The position numbers were made by a program, and so were the translations under genes. Of a stretch of DNA of 64,000 nt, positions 46,798 through 55,389 are shown piece by piece. The notes under the pieces were generated by a model. That model was not told the DNA's origin. It ran no database searches and saw nothing but the letters and a program-made list of their open reading frames with translations. The stretch comes from Bernardetia sp963719525. Its GTDB lineage: Bacteria; Bacteroidota; Bacteroidia; Cytophagales; Bernardetiaceae. Positions within the stretch are counted from its first letter, which is position 1; each line of letters begins with the position of its first letter. The DNA lies in NCBI GenBank assembly GCA_963719525.1, contig CAVRCG010000001.1:434001-498000 (forward strand), written 5' to 3'.

Positions 46798-47753
46798 TGA
46801 AAAGAATGCTCAACTACACAGGCAAAGACTTACGTAAAGAAAAAAAGTCTGTCAATTATAAAGGAGAAGACAAAGTAATTGATGTTTATCTTCCTTCCGA
46901 CGAACTCATAAAAGCTGTTCATTTGGCTTTTCAAGTAAACCGTCCTCTACTTATTATGGGAGAACCGGGGTGTGGCAAAACACGCCTTGCTGAAGCTGTT
47001 GCGTATGAACTTCATAAAGAAAAAATGTATGACCATTTTTTTACGTGGAATGTAAAATCTACTACTAAAGCAGAAGACGGAATCTATCAAATTGATACAC
47101 TTCAAAGAATGTACGATGCCAATGTAAAAGGCAATATTAAAAATATTGAAGAATACATTGAGTATGGAAAATTAGCAGATGCTTTTACAAAACCTTCAAA
47201 CGGAGATAAACCAAATATTTTATTGATTGATGAGATTGATAAAGCAGATATTGATTTTCCAAATGATTTACTTTTAGAGTTAGAAGAAAAAAGGTTTGAA
47301 ATCAAAGAAACAGGCGAAACAATAGAAGCAACAAGTAATCTACTTATTTTCATTACCAGCAATGAAGAAAAAGAATTACCTCCTGCTTTTTTGAGACGTT
47401 GTTTGTTTCATTTCATTGAATTTCCTAGTAAAAAACAACTAGAAAAAATTGTTCTTTCTCATTATGGAGTTTTGAAGGAATACAAACATTTTCAAAAAGC
47501 CCTTGATAAATTTGTAGAACTCAATACTGAAATTGACGACAAAAAACCTTCTACTAGCGAACTCATAGACTGGTTTAAGATGATAGCTTATTACAATTCT
47601 ATTAGAGATAAAGAAGGACTTACTCCACAGGAAGAAATGCTAGTGAACGAACTCAAAAAGTTTGAGGATAATAAAGACGAAGATAGTATTCCGTACCCTC
47701 AAGTTTTACTAAAAACAAAAGAGAGTAGAAGAAACACCAATGATAATGAGTAA
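46797..47753 (+). CDS. MoxR-type AAA+ ATPase
   Basis: A 318-residue AAA+ ATPase whose ATG overlaps the previous stop (TAATG). Walker A is IMGEPGCGKTRLAEAVAYEL (about 53-72), Walker B is ILLIDEIDKADIDFPNDLLL, sensor 1 is LLIFITSNEEKELPPAF, and the Arg-finger region is LRRCLFHFIEFP. MoxR ATPases act with vWA proteins as metal-dependent chaperone or remodelling pairs. Here the vWA gene follows with an overlap, as in the vWA-MoxR ternary conflict systems. ATP hydrolysis may gate assembly of the effector complex. Confidence 0.9.
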   Translation: MKRMLNYTGKDLRKEKKSVNYKGEDKVIDVYLPSDELIKAVHLAFQVNRPLLIMGEPGCGKTRLAEAVAYELHKEKMYDHFFTWNVKSTTKAEDGIYQIDTLQRMYDANVKGNIKNIEEYIEYGKLADAFTKPSNGDKPNILLIDEIDKADIDFPNDLLLELEEKRFEIKETGETIEATSNLLIFITSNEEKELPPAFLRRCLFHFIEFPSKKQLEKIVLSHYGVLKEYKHFQKALDKFVELNTEIDDKKPSTSELIDWFKMIAYYNSIRDKEGLTPQEEMLVNELKKFEDNKDEDSIPYPQVLLKTKESRRNTNDNE

Positions 47754-48925
47754 CCAAAACAATGATTTGCCTTTATATAATACCTTTAATTCCCTCAAAA
47801 AAAACGGTTTTGATTTGGGAATAGAAGAGTATTATATTTTTCTTGATGCGTTGCTCAATGGTTTTAGATTTGACGCTACAAAATCTCATTTTGAGAAAGA
47901 AAATCTACGCTTTCTTGCTAGAACGGTTTGGTTGAAGCCGACTCAGAGTAAACACCAGTTTGAAAAAATATTTAATGATACATTTGAGGAAATTGGTTCA
48001 TCTTCTGAAAAAAAGCAGGAAGAAAACAAAAACCTACCAAAAAATGAACATTCAAAAGAAACTCCAGAGAAGAAAGACGAATCAATAGAAAAAAGTGACA
48101 TTGATAAAAACAAAACAAGCAACCAAAAGGAGCATTTAATAAAATTCATTTTAGGAAATACTAATGAGAAGAGCGAAAAAAGTAATATTAATACAGAAAT
48201 TAAACAGCCAAAACGCAATTTTTTGTTTACTGAAAACTACTTTGATATTAGCCAAAGGCAGATAAAACAGAGTTTTCGTAGTTTACCCATTTTTCAATCT
48301 TCTTCTGCTTCAAATGAAATAAATATTGAGGCTACGTTACACCATTGGGCAAAAAAAGGCTTTTTTGAGAAGCCTATTTTTTACAGAAAAAAGAGTTTGT
48401 ACAATAATGTGGTTTTACTGACTGATAATAAAGGTTCTATGTTGTCTTTTCGAACTGCTTGGCGATATGTTAGATGCTGCACTTTCAGAGGCTTTTGAGG
48501 TTCAAACGAATAAAAAAGCAATGGATTATGAGCAGTATTTTTTCTATAATGTTCCTCAAAAGTATTTTTATAAAGATAAAGTTCATATCAAACACGAAAA
48601 AACGTATGAACTTTTTAAGCAAATCAAGCGCAAAAAATTTCTTGTTTTGATTTATAGCGATGCAGGTGCAGCACGAGGAGGAAATTCTGACGGACGTTTT
48701 AAGCCTACTTTGCGTTTTTTGTTGCAGCTAAAAAAAGTCGCTCATCAGATTGTATGGCTCAACCCTTTACCAAAAGAGCGATGGAACAAAACGACTGCTA
48801 AACGAATTAGCCGTTTTGTGGATATGTACAGTTTGTCAGATAGCACAGAGGGAACTGAAACAGCAAACCGAAATTTACAAAAAGCGATTCATACACTAAA
48901 AGGCAAACAGAATAAAAAAGACTAA
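47746..48925 (+). CDS. vWA-domain partner of MoxR, frameshifted at the MIDAS
   Basis: A protein of about 390 residues read in two frames. The start overlaps the MoxR gene by 8 bases. The N-terminal helical part (NGFDLGIEEYYIFLDALLNG) resembles the front domain of SAV_2336-type vWA proteins. A charged low-complexity linker follows (about 85-155), then the vWA domain. The MIDAS is weak: LLTDNKGSML has Lys in place of the second Ser. The first frame is lost after SFRTAWRY. The second frame gives GDMLDAALSEAFE, VLIYSDAGAARGGNSDGRF and IVWLNPLPKERWNKTTAKRI, the typical vWA end of this system. Removing one base in about 48441-48462 (for example giving RTLGDML) restores it. It probably scaffolds MoxR and the third component. 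Confidence 0.8.
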
Positions 48926-48931
48926 TCAATT

Positions 48932-51900
48932 ATGGAAACGCAGCAAAACGAAACACTAGCAGAAAGAAGAATCAATCTTTTTACACAAAAAGCAGGAGAA
49001 AATGCAGCAGCTTATCAAGACTTTTTGGTTTTGGTAGCACAACCCTTGCTTTTTTCTACTGATTTTCTCTATAAATTATGGCTAAATTTTAAGGGATACA
49101 AAGAGAAAGACCCTAAAAAACAGCCTTCTTATTTGGTGGTTTCTGATTTTATTTTATCTGGTTTGTGTCAGCCGATTGGTACGGATTTATTTCGTATGGA
49201 AGATGAAATTCGTGAGCATGTATTATCCAAAACGACAAAAGAAATAAGGGAAAAGGTAGCTTCATTTATAGAAGAATATGCACTAAGAAATAAAAGTAAT
49301 CTTAGCAAAAATATTTTTGAAATACATAGTTTGTTTGCAGAAGGTATTTTGCGACCTAATGAAATGGAGAAGAAAATCGTAGAAAAATTGAAGAGTGATA
49401 AAAGTGACAATGAAAAAGCAAATTACCTAAGTCTATATTTTAATTCCCCTTCTTTTGACGGAAATGGAAACCAAAAAGCAGGAATTTCTTTAATGACTGC
49501 TGATAATACGAATGAAGAAAATGTTTTGAAACTTGGGTATTTGCCTAAAGGGATTGAGGGGAATTTGGATAAAGAAGAGGAAGAAGTAGGACAAGCTACT
49601 TTATCAGAGCTTTATGCTATAACGACAATGAAAAGAGGGATTGATATTATACTTGAAGAGTTAGAAAAACAAAGAATGGAAAAAGGTATTACTTCAAACC
49701 CTATTTATAAATTTGAAGTTAATAAAAAAATTATTTTTTTAGAATCAGAACTAGATTTCTTGAGAAATAAAATTTTAGTATTAGAACATATAGAAAATTT
49801 AAGATATGATGAGGCTATTAGTTTGCTGTATAGTTTAGAAAAAAAATACAACTTAAAGATTTCAAAAGAAGAAATAAAAAATCAAATTTATAGCTCAGAA
49901 AGTAATCTTGAATCAGTAACAAATTATATTACATCTATAAGACCAAATCAGTTAAATACATCTAAGAAAGAATTGGTAAATTATGAAGAGGAAATTACTT
50001 TTTTGAAAAGAGAAATTGCTATATCTACTCATATTCCTTTAAAATATGATATGCAAAAAAGAATTAAATACTTAGAAGATAGAGCAAAATATGTAAGAGA
50101 TAAATCGTTACATGAGGAAATAATAATAAGAGCAGAAGTAATTGATGATTTTAATAGACAATATAATTTACATTCAAATAAAGAAGAAGCTAAATATTAT
50201 GAAAAGCAAATTGAATTAGCAGAAACAACTAGAGATTATATTAATCTTTCTTTGAAAAGAATAGAAATTATTAATGGTAGTTATTTATCTTATGAAAATA
50301 TTAAATATAAAGCATTTAGAAATAGTAATGATTATAGCTTAAAAGATTTGAATGAAGTTATCTATTTTCTAACAAATGAACAAACTATAGCTTTAGGAGA
50401 GGGAGAGGTAAGTTTTGATATTAAGAAAAGATTAGAACGAGTTAACGAAAGAATTAGTGAAATAGTAAAAAACAGAATAATAGATAATAAATTAAACCTT
50501 TCTAATGAAGATTTAATTGATATTGATTTTTTAAAAAAAATAGGGGATATAGAAAGTGTAGAAGTCCTAGATTTAAGTAATAATCAAATCTCAAAGATTT
50601 CTCCAATACTAGAACTACCAAATCTTAAAGAACTTTACCTAGAAGGAAATCCAATAGAAAATATCCCTAAAGATGTTTATGATTTTGATGAAAATTGTTT
50701 GGAGGAAGTAAGGAGATATTTTGAGGATTCAAAACTGGAACAAATAACAACGCAAACAGATACTGATAATACAAAAAAGTCTTTGTTTGATGAGTTAATT
50801 GAGAAAAATTTAACTACTAAGCAAAGGCATTTAGACTTATCTAATTTGTTATCAAGCGAAAAAAATAAATTAAAACAAATTTCTAAGTTATACCACCTAG
50901 AAGTGTTAAGCATACGAAATAGTCAAATTTCAGATATTTCTTTTTTGTCAAATTTGAAAGAACTATATTCATTAGAGCTATTAGGAAATCATATTTTAGA
51001 TACATTCTACCTATCCAATCTTAAAAAACTAAAATTTTTAAACCTTAGCTTCAATAAAATCACAAATGCTTCTTTCTTAGCAGATTTAGAAAAGTTAGAA
51101 TCGCTTGAGCTAAGTGCTAACAATATCTCAGATATTTCATTTTTATCATCTTTAAACCACCTTTCCTCTTTAAATATTAGTGGTAATATTATTTCAAATA
51201 TTTCAATGTTATCTAACTTGGATGAATTAGTTTCACTAGATATAAGTTCTAATAAAATATCAGATACTTATGATATTTCGGAACTAAAAAAACTAAAGTC
51301 TTTGAATATTAGTGGTAATTTAGTTTCTGACACATATTTCTTGTCAGAATTAAGAACTCTATCATTTTTAGATGCCAGCCATAATAAAATTTCTAATGTA
51401 TATTTTCTTTCTGAGCTAACTAATATAGAATATTTGAATTTAGCTGGTAATCAAATAAAAGTAATTTCTTTTTTATTAAACTTACCAAATCTCAAAGAAC
51501 TTTACCTAGAAGGAAATCCAATAGAAAATATACCACAAGAAATTTATGATTTTGATGGAAATTGTCTTGAGAAAGTGAGAGAGTATTTAGAGTTAATAGA
51601 AATTCCTAAAAGAGTAAAATTTACTACTAAATTACCTAAAGTAATAGGAATACTACCACCTAAACTTCCTCAAAATTATATTGGACGAAAAGAACATTTA
51701 GAAGCTATAAATGATTATTTAAATAAATACAGTTGCTTGAATATTATAGGAAAAGGAGGAATAGGAAAAACTACTTTAACAGCTAAGTACTGGAAAGAAT
51801 ATCAAGATAAATATGATCATCTTATTTGGCTTTCTTGTGGTAAAGGAATAATTTATTCCATTAAAAATAATTTATTTCCTGTCCTTAGTTTAAGTGCTTA

Positions 51901-53299
51901 TGAATTAAAAAACAATGATCAAATTATAGGACGTATAATTCATGTAATAAATAACCTCAAACAACCAATTCTAATTGTACTAGATGATATTCAACAGGAA
52001 TCAGTCGATTTCATAAAACAATTTGTAGAAAATACTAAAGCTCATTTACTATTAACAAGCAGAGAAAATATAGCAATAAACAACATACAACAGTTAGAAA
52101 TAAAGGAAATGAATAAAAAGGATTCTATCTCTCTTTTTAAATCATTTTATAATGAAAATACAATAGAGTTTGATGAGTTTTTGAATGAATTTGTAGAAAC
52201 ATTTAATTACTCCCCTTTATTAATTGAATTGTTTTCTAGCCGTTTACGAAAGTTCCGAGAGGAAGGAAAACCTTTAAAGAAATTTCTGATGGATTATAGA
52301 GCTAATTTGTTATTAGATTATCTTGAAAATGATAATTATACAGAGTATTTTGAGGAAATGGATAAAGTAGAAATGCCATTTCAAAAAAAACAAAAATATA
52401 CTAAATTAAAAGGACAGTTCATGTTTGGAACAACAGATACTGATTTTCAAAATGATTTGAAATTACTTACAAAACAGCTATTAGAAAACACATTTGATAG
52501 AACAGAAAAAGAAGTTGAAGGAATAAAAGAAGCTATGAGGCTAACAGAAGAGAAGAAGTTAGTTTTACTTAAAGAAATGACAAAGGATCATTCTCCTGTA
52601 CAGAGACTTCAATTAGTTGCTATGTTAGAAGGAATTGAAGAAAAACTGAAAGAATGTCGAGAGGAATTAAAGAAACTAAAAAGCCAATCTAGAAACACAC
52701 AAGAAGAAGCAAAACAAGTCAACCAAATATCTGTATTTATTTCATATAACTATAAGGATAAAGATTTAGCAAATAGAATAAAAGAAGACTTAGAAGAAAA
52801 TGATATTAATGTTATAATAGATTCTGAAAATATGACATTAGAAGAGAATCTAAAAATGTTTACCGAAAGGAGTATAAAAGAAAGTGATGTTATACTTGCT
52901 TTAATTTCTCAAAATAGTTTGATTTCAGTTTGGGGGGGAATGGAAAATATATTTGCTCTTACAGGTGAAAAGAAGTCTAACAATAACAAATTTATTGCTC
53001 TTTATGAAGGTGATTCTTTTTTCAGTAAAGCGTTTTTAAGAGAAAGCATATTGAAAGTGAGAATGAAGAAACAAGAAATAGAAGACGAAATAACTGAAAG
53101 TATGAGAGAAAAAATAGCTATTGAACATTTACAAGAAGAGTATAATCGTTATCAAAAATTAGAAAACAATTTAGCAAATATTGTTAATCGTTTAAGAAAT
53201 TCTCTTTGTATTGATATAAGCAAAGATAATTTTAAAATCGGAATGCAAAAGGTAGTTGATGATATAATTCCAAGCAATCGTCAAGCGAAAGCAATTTAA
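48932..53299 (+). CDS. Giant LRR-STAND-EAD-TIR conflict protein
   Basis: A 1455-residue protein, the last gene of the island. In order: an N-terminal helical module (1-215) with a layout like the third component of vWA-MoxR ternary systems; a long helical, coiled-coil-rich part (220-515); a short leucine-rich repeat block (517-590); a longer LRR block of about 22-residue units (630-885, for example LKSLNISGNLVSDTYFLSEL); an NB-ARC-type STAND ATPase (911-1115) with Walker A GKGGIGKTTL (Gly940-Lys946) and Walker B PILIVLDDIQ, then LLLTSRE; an EAD (1131-1184) that matches the caspase N-terminal EAD; a coiled coil (1190-1255); and a C-terminal TIR domain (1266-1425) starting SVFISYNYKDKDLA. The TIR has SLISVWGGME, whose Glu1338 fits the catalytic Glu of NADase TIRs. 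It looks like a sensor (LRR), switch (STAND) and double output (TIR plus recruited caspase). Confidence 0.88.
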   Translation: METQQNETLAERRINLFTQKAGENAAAYQDFLVLVAQPLLFSTDFLYKLWLNFKGYKEKDPKKQPSYLVVSDFILSGLCQPIGTDLFRMEDEIREHVLSKTTKEIREKVASFIEEYALRNKSNLSKNIFEIHSLFAEGILRPNEMEKKIVEKLKSDKSDNEKANYLSLYFNSPSFDGNGNQKAGISLMTADNTNEENVLKLGYLPKGIEGNLDKEEEEVGQATLSELYAITTMKRGIDIILEELEKQRMEKGITSNPIYKFEVNKKIIFLESELDFLRNKILVLEHIENLRYDEAISLLYSLEKKYNLKISKEEIKNQIYSSESNLESVTNYITSIRPNQLNTSKKELVNYEEEITFLKREIAISTHIPLKYDMQKRIKYLEDRAKYVRDKSLHEEIIIRAEVIDDFNRQYNLHSNKEEAKYYEKQIELAETTRDYINLSLKRIEIINGSYLSYENIKYKAFRNSNDYSLKDLNEVIYFLTNEQTIALGEGEVSFDIKKRLERVNERISEIVKNRIIDNKLNLSNEDLIDIDFLKKIGDIESVEVLDLSNNQISKISPILELPNLKELYLEGNPIENIPKDVYDFDENCLEEVRRYFEDSKLEQITTQTDTDNTKKSLFDELIEKNLTTKQRHLDLSNLLSSEKNKLKQISKLYHLEVLSIRNSQISDISFLSNLKELYSLELLGNHILDTFYLSNLKKLKFLNLSFNKITNASFLADLEKLESLELSANNISDISFLSSLNHLSSLNISGNIISNISMLSNLDELVSLDISSNKISDTYDISELKKLKSLNISGNLVSDTYFLSELRTLSFLDASHNKISNVYFLSELTNIEYLNLAGNQIKVISFLLNLPNLKELYLEGNPIENIPQEIYDFDGNCLEKVREYLELIEIPKRVKFTTKLPKVIGILPPKLPQNYIGRKEHLEAINDYLNKYSCLNIIGKGGIGKTTLTAKYWKEYQDKYDHLIWLSCGKGIIYSIKNNLFPVLSLSAYELKNNDQIIGRIIHVINNLKQPILIVLDDIQQESVDFIKQFVENTKAHLLLTSRENIAINNIQQLEIKEMNKKDSISLFKSFYNENTIEFDEFLNEFVETFNYSPLLIELFSSRLRKFREEGKPLKKFLMDYRANLLLDYLENDNYTEYFEEMDKVEMPFQKKQKYTKLKGQFMFGTTDTDFQNDLKLLTKQLLENTFDRTEKEVEGIKEAMRLTEEKKLVLLKEMTKDHSPVQRLQLVAMLEGIEEKLKECREELKKLKSQSRNTQEEAKQVNQISVFISYNYKDKDLANRIKEDLEENDINVIIDSENMTLEENLKMFTERSIKESDVILALISQNSLISVWGGMENIFALTGEKKSNNNKFIALYEGDSFFSKAFLRESILKVRMKKQEIEDEITESMREKIAIEHLQEEYNRYQKLENNLANIVNRLRNSLCIDISKDNFKIGMQKVVDDIIPSNRQAKAI

Positions 53300-53314
53300 G
53301 AGTCTATTTATTTC

Positions 53315-53347
53315 AAACCTATAAGATTTTGGAAGTCTTATAGGTTT
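53315..53347. terminator. Hairpin after the conflict island
   Basis: A perfect 12-base inverted repeat (AAACCTATAAGA / TCTTATAGGTTT) 16 bases past the stop of the giant gene and 18 bases before the end of a convergent ORF. No long T run follows, so termination is likely but not certain. Confidence 0.6.
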
Positions 53348-53364
53348 GTAGGCAATTCAAAAAT

Positions 53365-53574
53365 CTACCTATCAAATTTTCTAAGTTGTCTTAAGAGGGC
53401 AGTCAAATCTTTTGGGTATTCGGTTACTGCTTTTATGCTTTCTCCATTCATTCCCTTAAAACCGAGTTCTTTTGCGTGAAGAGCTACACGCTGCATCAAA
53501 GGCAATTCTTCTTCCCATTTTTTGAGATTGAATTTTTTACGCTTTATTTCTGACAAAAATAAAATCCACTTCAA
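53365..53574 (-). CDS. Short hypothetical protein
   Basis: A 69-residue basic protein (ILFLSEIKRKKFNLKKWEEE, LPLMQRVALHAKELGFKGMN, then GESIKAVTEYPKDLTALLRQ). The spread of conserved-looking residues suggests real coding, but I recognise no family. The start is close to a region with no promoter signal, so it may be the 3' remnant of a longer gene. Confidence 0.45.
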   Translation of the reverse strand: MKWILFLSEIKRKKFNLKKWEEELPLMQRVALHAKELGFKGMNGESIKAVTEYPKDLTALLRQLRKFDR

Positions 53575-54308
53575 AAGACAAATTTATGTTAAATTTTTCG
53601 TGAAACGATGATACTTTCATTTGGGAAAATTCAAATAATGAACATATGATAATACAAAATGACAAATTAAAATTATATGCAGAAAATGGTAAAAGACTTT
53701 CTAATAGTTTTCCTTCAATATTTAGTTTATATATTTAGACTTATTTTTTCACAAAGAACTCATTTCCATAAGAAACAGGTTTTATCTATATCCAAAATGG
53801 GAAAACTTATTTCATTCATTATTTTGAGCAAAATAGGAGTTTCTTGACTTTTTCTAATTATTTCTACTAAACAAAGAACATACGACCTATCTACTTTTTC
53901 TTTTAAATAATAATCCGTACTTTACTAATTCAGTTATTAAATAGGAATGAGAAAAACGTAATTGACAACAAAATCAAACAAATCTAAAAAAAAACAGCAA
54001 ATTGATTTTATTTCTCTTAATTTTTGTTTAGTTTCGCTATTGATATTCTATTGAAGCATTATATCAATTGATTTATAGTGTTTTATTGAAAAATTATTGA
54101 ATCTTATCTGATTTATTATAATTTTTGGAAGAAAGTAGCGTATTTACTCACATATTGAAGTATATTTGAATCAATGATTTGAAACTAGAACTGGAACAAA
54201 GAATTGAAACAGAGAGTTGAAACAGAGAGTTGAATTTAAAATTCTCAATTTTTACTTCTTAGTTTTAGATTATATTTTTATAAAACAAGTACATTTAACT
54301 TTAAGCGT
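53575..54308. other. 734-base gene-free region before siaB
   Basis: Very AT-rich. I find no open frame longer than about 30 codons. At 54204-54234 the unit TTGAAACAGAGAG occurs twice in tandem and partly a third time. The region probably holds the siaB promoter and leader. I see no strong palindrome or RNA motif. Confidence 0.6.
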
Positions 54309-54866
54309 ATGGATAACGATTTCGTCATATATGATTTTTACGACCAAATGCGTAAACATCAAACGTTACTAGCTTTTCAAGGAGTAGTTTCTCAAGATTT
54401 GCTCTCTCGTTTGGCGAGTAGTTTGAAGCGCAAGAGTTTGAATGAAGACCCTAATATTGGACGTAAAATATTTGCGATTTTTATTGAGCTTTCTCAAAAT
54501 GTAAGTCTTCATTCTATAGAAAAATCATATTCTATAAAAGAAGATAAGCCTATTGGTGTAGGATACCTTTTGGTTAGTGAAGCCGATGATCATTTTTTGA
54601 TTTCTTCTTCTAATCTAATAGAAAATTCTGTATTGGATCACGTTATGGAACGAAGCCAGTATATTAATTCTTTAGACGATGATGAATTGAAAAAATACTA
54701 TAAAGAACAACGTCGTGCACCTCAACGTGCTGACAAACCAGGTGCAAATATTGGTCTTATCGATATGGTTCGCAAATCCAACAATCCGTTGATTGGAGAA
54801 GCGTATCCACATCCAGATTATCCGAGCCAATCATTTTTGACTATTACTGTAAGATTAGATAAATAA
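54309..54866 (+). CDS. siaB: SiaB-family protein kinase
   Basis: A 185-residue cytoplasmic protein of the SiaB/DUF6272 family, related to GHKL-type kinases. In Pseudomonas aeruginosa SiaB phosphorylates SiaC and so controls the diguanylate cyclase SiaD. Visible features are the FQGVVSQDLLSRLASSLKRK start, the ATP-fold region IELSQNVSLHSIEKSYS (a degenerate N box) and PGANIGLIDMVRKS (a G-box-like stretch). The siaC gene follows 25 bases later in the same direction. Confidence 0.85.
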   Translation: MDNDFVIYDFYDQMRKHQTLLAFQGVVSQDLLSRLASSLKRKSLNEDPNIGRKIFAIFIELSQNVSLHSIEKSYSIKEDKPIGVGYLLVSEADDHFLISSSNLIENSVLDHVMERSQYINSLDDDELKKYYKEQRRAPQRADKPGANIGLIDMVRKSNNPLIGEAYPHPDYPSQSFLTITVRLDK

Positions 54867-54891
54867 ATTTTAAAAAAACTATAAAATTCGT

Positions 54892-55269
54892 ATGGAAAAC
54901 TTCCAAATTGAAGGTGAAAACTACATCCCTACTGTTAACTTTAATGCCGAAACTGGAGCTTTAGAAATCTCTGGCGAGTCGTATCACGAATACACAATCG
55001 AATTTTTTCAACCCATTTTTGAATGGCTGAATAATTATTTGGAGCAAGAAGGTAGAACGATTGTTTTTAATTTCAGAATGACCTATTTCAATACTTCCTC
55101 TTCTCGTCGTTTCTTAGAAATCTTTGATTTACTTGAGGATTATAGCAAATCCAAAAATGGTGACGTTACCGTAAACTGGTACTACGAAAAAGATGATGTT
55201 GATATGCTTGAAAGTGGCGAAGAATATGCCGAAGATGTAGAGTTAACATTTAACTTAAACTCTTATTAG
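54892..55269 (+). CDS. siaC: SiaC-family regulatory phosphoprotein
   Basis: A 125-residue protein of the SiaC (DUF1987) family. The motif NFRMTYFNTSSSRRFLEIFD is present. By direct count the Thr in YFNTSSS is residue 68, the same position as the phosphorylated Thr68 of P. aeruginosa SiaC. SiaB should phosphorylate it here. No siaA phosphatase or siaD cyclase gene is in the window, so the partner for the dephosphorylated form is unknown. A strong hairpin terminator follows. Confidence 0.88.
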   Translation: MENFQIEGENYIPTVNFNAETGALEISGESYHEYTIEFFQPIFEWLNNYLEQEGRTIVFNFRMTYFNTSSSRRFLEIFDLLEDYSKSKNGDVTVNWYYEKDDVDMLESGEEYAEDVELTFNLNSY

Positions 55270-55330
55270 AAAAATTGTGTTAAGAAATTAGACTGATCCG
55301 AAGAAACTTCTTTGATTGTCTTAATATTAT

Positions 55331-55367
55331 ATTAGCCTTCTTAAAATTTGCATTTTAGGAAGGCTAA
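55331..55367. terminator. Bidirectional terminator between siaC and the DUF2254 gene
   Basis: Inverted arms TTAGCCTTCTTAAAA / TTTTAGGAAGGCTAA around TTTGCA, with T-rich flank on the plus side. It lies between two convergent genes. Confidence 0.8.
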
Positions 55368-55389
55368 TTTTAGTGCTTTCATTTATGGT

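Noticed and set aside
53645..53737. A 30-codon ORF (MIIQNDKLKLYAENGKRL...) in the long gap before siaB.
   Set aside because: It is too short, has no upstream signal and no recognisable motif.
54204..54234. Tandem TTGAAACAGAGAG units considered as a CRISPR remnant.
   Set aside because: The units are 13 bases with no spacers, and no cas gene is in the window.
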